NCBI GenBank assembly: GCA_038207425.1
Contig: JBBQZU010000026.1
Location: 1 to 40,583 of the forward strand
DNA: 40,583 bases
Reading direction: 5' to 3'
DNA from: JBBQZU01 sp038207425
Lineage (GTDB): Bacteria; Bacteroidota; Bacteroidia; Flavobacteriales_D; Cryomorphaceae
Part shown: positions 36,963 to 40,583 of the stretch, piece after piece
How the letters are laid out: every line of letters starts with the position of its first letter
How positions within the stretch are numbered: position 1 is the stretch's first letter
Notes under the pieces: generated by a model
The model's input: only the letters and a program-made list of their open reading frames with translations
Databases searched by the model: none
What the model was told of the DNA's origin: nothing
Made by a program: the position numbers and the translations under genes

Positions 36963-37164
36963 CTATAATCGCCTGTATGTTTTGTAGAAATTAGCTGGTT
37001 TATAAAAGTATTTTGCAACGAGCGTCACAATTGCATGTAACGTGAGTCCGTTATAATCCTATTCCAACAAACCAAAATCTAATCAAAAATTTCCAGCCAC
37101 AAACCACCCATCACATTCTTTTCCAAAAGGCTGCTGGAAAAAGACTAAATTTTAATATTGTACT
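36963..37164. other. Intergenic, with repeat copy 2
   Basis: About 200 bp between the hydrolase pseudogene and the agmatinase-family gene stop. The repeat at 37064-37109 is its only structure. Confidence 0.4.
37064..37109 (+). repeat. 46-bp imperfect direct repeat, copy 2
   Basis: Partner of 35081-35126; same orientation, 10 mismatches. Confidence 0.55.
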
Positions 37165-38253
37165 TCATATTGATTTCAACCTAAGCCTTCCGCCGCTCAC
37201 CCCCATCAGATTGCACATGCGGTAAAGCATGCGCGCACCCACATTGCCGTCCCAATCGTTGGTATGCAGCGCATCAGGTGCGGGTCCCGGGCTTACTTCG
37301 TTCAAATCAAAACCTATTATTTCCTTGCCCGATGCAGCCAGCATGGTAAGCAAGTGGTTTACCTCCTCAAATTCAAAACCACCCGGCACCGGCGTTCCTG
37401 TATTGGGGCACAACTTTGGGTCGAGGCCGTCAATATCAAAGGAAACGTAAACTTTTTGCGGAAGCGTGGCTATGATTTCCGCACAGGTTTGATTCCAGGT
37501 TTCGCCATTGAATCTCCTACTGGCAATATCTGCATAAAAATAGGTTTGAATACGGCCATTAGAATCCCGTATCATTTCGGCTTCACTTTCGCAAAAATCG
37601 CGAATGCCCACTTGCACAAGTTTGCTTACCTGGGGCAGTTTTAGGGCATTGTACATGATGCTGGCATGCGAGTATTCAAAACCTTCGAAGGCTACACGCA
37701 GGTCGGCATGTGCATCAATTTGCAAAATGCCGAATGCTCCTTCGGTAGCAGCAAGGTTGCGAATAAGGCCCAGTGGTGTGCTGTGATCGCCACCTACGAG
37801 CGCCACCTTTTTGCCCTGAGCGCGCAAAGCGGCAGCAGTACCCTCAACCCAATGCACCATTTGAGCACAGCCTTCGTCTATTTCATCAAGTATGGCGATG
37901 GCATCCTCACTTTCTTCACTTATTTCACCTTCGCCTAGTTGTTCTATATAGGCCGCCGCTATTTCGCGAAGGGCTTCGCTCAGCGTGCGTATGCTGCGGG
38001 GCAGCTCCAGTATGGCTATGCCGTATTTCCAGGCATCTGGAATATCTTTTTGATACAAGTCCACCTGAGCCGATGCCTTGAGAATGGCTTCAGGGCCTTT
38101 GGCACAACCTGCGGTATATGACACGGTAACCTCCCAAGGCACAGGAATCAATACGAGTTCGGCATTCTCAGATGTAAAGGGAAGCCCGAAAAGGCTGCCG
38201 GCAGCACCTACACCATTTGGGTCAAAATTACCTATGGCTTCTTCTTTGGTCAT
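37165..38253 (-). CDS. Agmatinase/arginase-family ureohydrolase
   Basis: A 362-aa Mn-dependent ureohydrolase. All binuclear metal ligands are present: H157 (GGDHS), D180/H182/D184 (DAHAD), and D273/D275 (SFDIDGLDP). The C-terminal GFDLNEVSPG carries the expected glutamate. Hydrolysis of a guanidino group to urea is the family reaction. In Bacteroidota this 'agmatinase family protein' may act on agmatine (to putrescine), but arginine or formiminoglutamate cannot be excluded by eye. An acidic insertion (EGEISEESED, about 107-117) before the core is notable and makes it longer than SpeB (about 306 aa). It is a single-gene unit. Confidence 0.92.
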   Translation of the reverse strand: MTKEEAIGNFDPNGVGAAGSLFGLPFTSENAELVLIPVPWEVTVSYTAGCAKGPEAILKASAQVDLYQKDIPDAWKYGIAILELPRSIRTLSEALREIAAAYIEQLGEGEISEESEDAIAILDEIDEGCAQMVHWVEGTAAALRAQGKKVALVGGDHSTPLGLIRNLAATEGAFGILQIDAHADLRVAFEGFEYSHASIMYNALKLPQVSKLVQVGIRDFCESEAEMIRDSNGRIQTYFYADIASRRFNGETWNQTCAEIIATLPQKVYVSFDIDGLDPKLCPNTGTPVPGGFEFEEVNHLLTMLAASGKEIIGFDLNEVSPGPAPDALHTNDWDGNVGARMLYRMCNLMGVSGGRLRLKSI

Positions 38254-38512
38254 CTCTTGCGGTATATTATCGTTTGTTTCTTTGGCCTATCGGCAAAAGG
38301 GGGCAAATTTAGAAATTTACAGTTCGTAGAAGGTTCAGCTTGAATGATTCGAATAATCGCAATATAATAGCAAATAAGCAGACCTGCGGGTACATGAGCC
38401 TACTGAAGGATAGCCGATGCTCATGCAACTGAATAATACCTATATCAGATGCACCCAAACTCTCCCAAAAGAATAGTATTATTGGCCCCGTGCTTCAGGC
38501 ATTCGAGAGATT
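38254..38512. other. Divergent promoter region
   Basis: About 260 bp between the agmatinase-family gene (minus) and the methyltransferase (plus). It must contain both promoters. I saw no clear -33/-7 pair and no inverted repeat worth naming. Confidence 0.35.
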
Positions 38513-39403
38513 ATGATTTTGCGCAGCCCAACCCATTGGATAGATTACGAACTCATTGACTCCGGCAATTTTGAAAAGCTGGAGCGCTTTGGCGAATATA
38601 CCCTTATACGTCCGGAGCCTCAAGCCATCTGGAGTCCGGCCCTTGCGGAGAAGGAGTGGAGCAAGCAGGCCCATGCCCGTTTCGTGCGCGACTCATCCAA
38701 ATCGCGTGTGCGCACAGGCCCCGAAGATGGCTGGAAATATTTTCGCAAGGTGCAGAACAACTGGCAATTGAATTACCGATATAGCAGTATCAATATCGCA
38801 TTCAAGCTGGCTTTTACCACCTTCGGCCATGTGGGCGTATTTCCGGAGCAGGCTGACAACTGGGATTTCATAGCCGATACCGCAACCGGATGGAAAACCC
38901 CGGGAAATGTGCTGAATCTCTTTGCTTATACAGGTGGGGCAAGTCTTGCGGCAAAAGCTGCGGGCTGCGACGTAACCCATGTGGACTCCGTGCGCAATAT
39001 GATAACCTGGGCAGGAGAAAATCAAGAACTCAGCGGCCTTAGTGGCATACGCTGGGTGGTGGAAGATGCACTTAAATTTGCCGCAAGGGAAGCCGCACGG
39101 GGAAAACAATACAGGGGCATTGTACTCGACCCTCCTGCATATGGTCGCGGCCCGGCAGGAGAGAAGTGGGTACTCGAAGAAGGGCTGCCTGAACTGCTCA
39201 GCCATTGCGCAAAGCTGCTCGCACCACAACAATCATTTTTTATTCTCAACCTGTATAGCATGGGTCTCTCATCGGTGGTGAGTGCAAACCTGGCCGCATC
39301 ATACTTTAATCCTACAAATATGGAGTATGGCGAATTTGTAATACCCGCTTCGGTCGGGCATAAGCTTCCGCTGGGTACCTTTGTACGCTTTAGCCGCAAA
39401 TAA
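38513..39403 (+). CDS. Class I SAM-dependent methyltransferase (RlmI-like)
   Basis: A 296-aa protein. The SAM-binding motif I is NLFAYTGGASLAAKAAG (about 147-163), followed by the acidic THVDSVRNM at the end of strand 2. The catalytic-type LDPPAYGRG (about 207-215) matches the PF10672/RlmI group, which methylates C5 of cytosines in 23S rRNA. There is no N-terminal PUA domain, so it is shorter than E. coli RlmI (about 396 aa), and the RNA target is uncertain. It overlaps the pseudouridine synthase start by one base (TAATG), which suggests coupled synthesis and a joint role in RNA modification. Confidence 0.88.
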   Translation: MILRSPTHWIDYELIDSGNFEKLERFGEYTLIRPEPQAIWSPALAEKEWSKQAHARFVRDSSKSRVRTGPEDGWKYFRKVQNNWQLNYRYSSINIAFKLAFTTFGHVGVFPEQADNWDFIADTATGWKTPGNVLNLFAYTGGASLAAKAAGCDVTHVDSVRNMITWAGENQELSGLSGIRWVVEDALKFAAREAARGKQYRGIVLDPPAYGRGPAGEKWVLEEGLPELLSHCAKLLAPQQSFFILNLYSMGLSSVVSANLAASYFNPTNMEYGEFVIPASVGHKLPLGTFVRFSRK

Positions 39404-40287
39404 TGAAACATACTGTATCTGCTCCTACCACCGTAATTGACGCTCTCGGCAAAATATTCGAAGGAGCAAATAAAACCACCCTCAAGCAATACCTAAAGTT
39501 TGGGCGGGTGCGCCTGAATGGCGTGGTAGTAAAAGTGGGCGATACGCCTATAGACAAAGGTGCTGAAGTGGAAATAGTTAAACTCACCAAGGAGCGCCGC
39601 CGCAAAGCCGATTTTCAGATTGTATGGGAAGACAAAGACCTGATAGTAGTAATAAAACCATCCGGGGTGCTTTCGGCCGGCGAAGGAATTACGAGGGCAG
39701 CTACCATGCACAAAATGGTGCAGGAATATGTGAAGGAAGAATCACGCGGAAAAAAAGGCGCTTTCGTGGTGCACCGGCTCGACAAGGAAGTTACAGGGCT
39801 CATGATTTTTGCCAAGTCAGAAAACGTGCAGGAAAAACTCAAAGACAACTGGTCGCACTACACCAAGAAATACCTTGCCATTACCGAAGCCAAGCCACCC
39901 CGTGAGCAGGGAACTATTGATACGTATCTGGCTGAATTTAAACAAACCATGCATGTGGTAAAACCCGATGTACCCGGTGCTGTGCGCGCTGTAAGCCACT
40001 ACCGCTATATACGGCCTGAAGGCAAGTACCACCTACTGGAAGTAACCCTCGAAACAGGTAAGAAAAATCAGGTGCGGGTACATCTGGCGCACCTTGGCTG
40101 CCATATAGTAGGCGACAGAAAATACGGTGCCGACGATTCACTGAATCTCAAGGTACGTTTGCTTTCACAATGTATTGAGATAACACACCCTGTGGGAGGA
40201 AAAGCTTTGAAATGGGAAATACAACCCGATACCGGTTTTCTCAATCCCAATAAAGAAGCGCGAAAGATTATTAAAAAGCTGGGTTAG
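39403..40287 (+). CDS. RluA-family pseudouridine synthase with S4 domain
   Basis: A 294-aa protein. An N-terminal S4 domain covers about 8-62 (LKQYLKFGRVRLNGVVVKVGD), and the catalytic domain is about 72-280 with the active-site aspartate D127 in VVHRLDKEVTG, then KKYLA and VTLETGKKNQVRVHLAHLG. It isomerises uridine to pseudouridine in RNA; whether the target is rRNA or tRNA is not evident. The frame is intact. It ends convergent with and slightly overlapping the remnant at 40284. Confidence 0.95.
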   Translation: MKHTVSAPTTVIDALGKIFEGANKTTLKQYLKFGRVRLNGVVVKVGDTPIDKGAEVEIVKLTKERRRKADFQIVWEDKDLIVVIKPSGVLSAGEGITRAATMHKMVQEYVKEESRGKKGAFVVHRLDKEVTGLMIFAKSENVQEKLKDNWSHYTKKYLAITEAKPPREQGTIDTYLAEFKQTMHVVKPDVPGAVRAVSHYRYIRPEGKYHLLEVTLETGKKNQVRVHLAHLGCHIVGDRKYGADDSLNLKVRLLSQCIEITHPVGGKALKWEIQPDTGFLNPNKEARKIIKKLG

Positions 40288-40400
40288 CGCTTTACCATTC
40301 TAAAGCCTATGCTTCTTCCATGGCCTTGAAATATGGCCAGGTTGGTCCATGAGAGTGCAAACTTCTCGAGCAATTCTACCTGCACATCGCCTCCAAAATT
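40284..40400 (-). pseudogene. 3' remnant of a gene cut by an insertion sequence
   Basis: Reading on the minus strand, an open stretch of 38 codons (FGGDVQVELLEKFAL ... SIGFRMVKR) ends with TAA 40286-40284, tail to tail with the pseudouridine synthase. Its upstream part is replaced by the IS end. I do not recognise the family; the terminal GFRMVK resembles ends of several domain families but is too short to name. Confidence 0.55.
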
Positions 40401-40583
40401 GGGGACACGTTTAATTTACGGGGACTACGCGAAGAGTTTATTTAATCTGAACAAGAAAAAAGCTGTATCGGTAACCCCTCTTAGGTTCGCTCTGAAGAGT
40501 TTTATTTTGGCATTAAAAGATTCGGCACTTGCATTGGTACTTCTGTTATTAAAGAAGTTAAGAATGTGTTCAAAATTGGCTTT
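40401..40583 (-). mobile_element. Insertion sequence end, partial
   Basis: The element's right end begins with GGGGACACGTTTAATTTACG (40401-40420). TCCCCGT next to it (reverse strand) gives short GGGGA...TCCCC symmetry, typical of an inverted-repeat terminus. The transposase frame starts 25 bp inside. The rest of the element is outside the window. Confidence 0.7.
40425..40583 (-). CDS. DDE transposase (ISAon1/ISL3-like), C-terminal part
   Basis: 53 codons ending at TAG 40427-40425. The text NFFNNRSTNASAESFNAKIK, then LFRANLRGVTD and FFLFRLNKLFA, matches the conserved C-terminus of Bacteroidota ISL3-like (ISAon1-type) transposases. The Glu in NASAESFN is probably the last residue of the DDE triad. 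The upstream part is outside the window. Confidence 0.85.
   Translation of the reverse strand, partial: KANFEHILNFFNNRSTNASAESFNAKIKLFRANLRGVTDTAFFLFRLNKLFA

Noticed and set aside
1..40583. tRNA, rRNA or CRISPR arrays
   Set aside because: No cloverleaf-like sequence, no rRNA text and no regularly spaced repeats were seen on either strand; a covariance-model search was not possible here.

Overview
The window looks like chromosome of a member of the Bacteroidota, probably a flavobacterium-like lineage, though the sequence does not fix a genus. The grounds are the gene families: a divergent tsaD/tamB pair, a DUF4197 protein, a TPR-plus-transmembrane class III cyclase, a HYC_CC_PP-type cysteine-rich protein, a multicopper oxidase fused to a CopB-like barrel, TTG starts, and few Shine-Dalgarno-like sites. 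I saw no rRNA, tRNA or CRISPR array.

Layout. (1) 1-471: partial universal stress protein on the minus strand, then about 660 bp of non-coding DNA with a perfect 15-bp inverted repeat. (2) 1135-5411: a tight plus-strand operon of an NTF2-like histidine kinase, a lone receiver, a receiver-adenylate cyclase fusion, a YitT-type membrane protein and an HD-domain hydrolase. It reads as one phosphorelay that controls cAMP and is the most system-like unit here. (3) 5412-10498: an eroded zone with a barrel protein lacking a clean start, a dead TPR/adenylate cyclase gene and a dead DUF4197 gene. (4) 10499-17067: a minus-strand copper-handling operon (cysteine-rich protein, HMA-DUF3347 lipoprotein, Cu+ ATPase, DUF305 protein, multicopper oxidase). 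Its distal end abuts the 5'-truncated DUF4197 gene, which suggests the operon was inserted there. (5) 17287-22564: DUF2254 membrane protein, YwbE and S4 small RNA-binding-type proteins, PEP carboxylase. (6) 22565-27276: lipoprotein hydrolase, barrel remnant, nonsense-interrupted amine oxidase, Crp/Fnr regulator. (7) 27379-32895: tsaD and tamB, divergent. (8) 32992-34944: NmrA-type protein, a frameshifted NAD(P)-binding paralogue and a divergent HxlR regulator with a candidate operator. (9) 34945-36966: a multiply broken alpha/beta hydrolase flanked by imperfect direct repeats. (10) 37165-40583: agmatinase-family enzyme, an rRNA-methyltransferase-like/pseudouridine synthase pair, and the end of an insertion sequence that has cut a further gene.

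The most unusual property of the window is the number of recently broken genes. Five or six genes carry in-frame TAA/TAG codons and/or single-base homopolymer indels, yet remain readable across the lesion. Housekeeping genes (tsaD, ppc, RluA family, agmatinase family) and the copper operon are intact. This fits ongoing gene decay in accessory functions. Sequencing error could explain some indels but not the in-frame nonsense codons easily.
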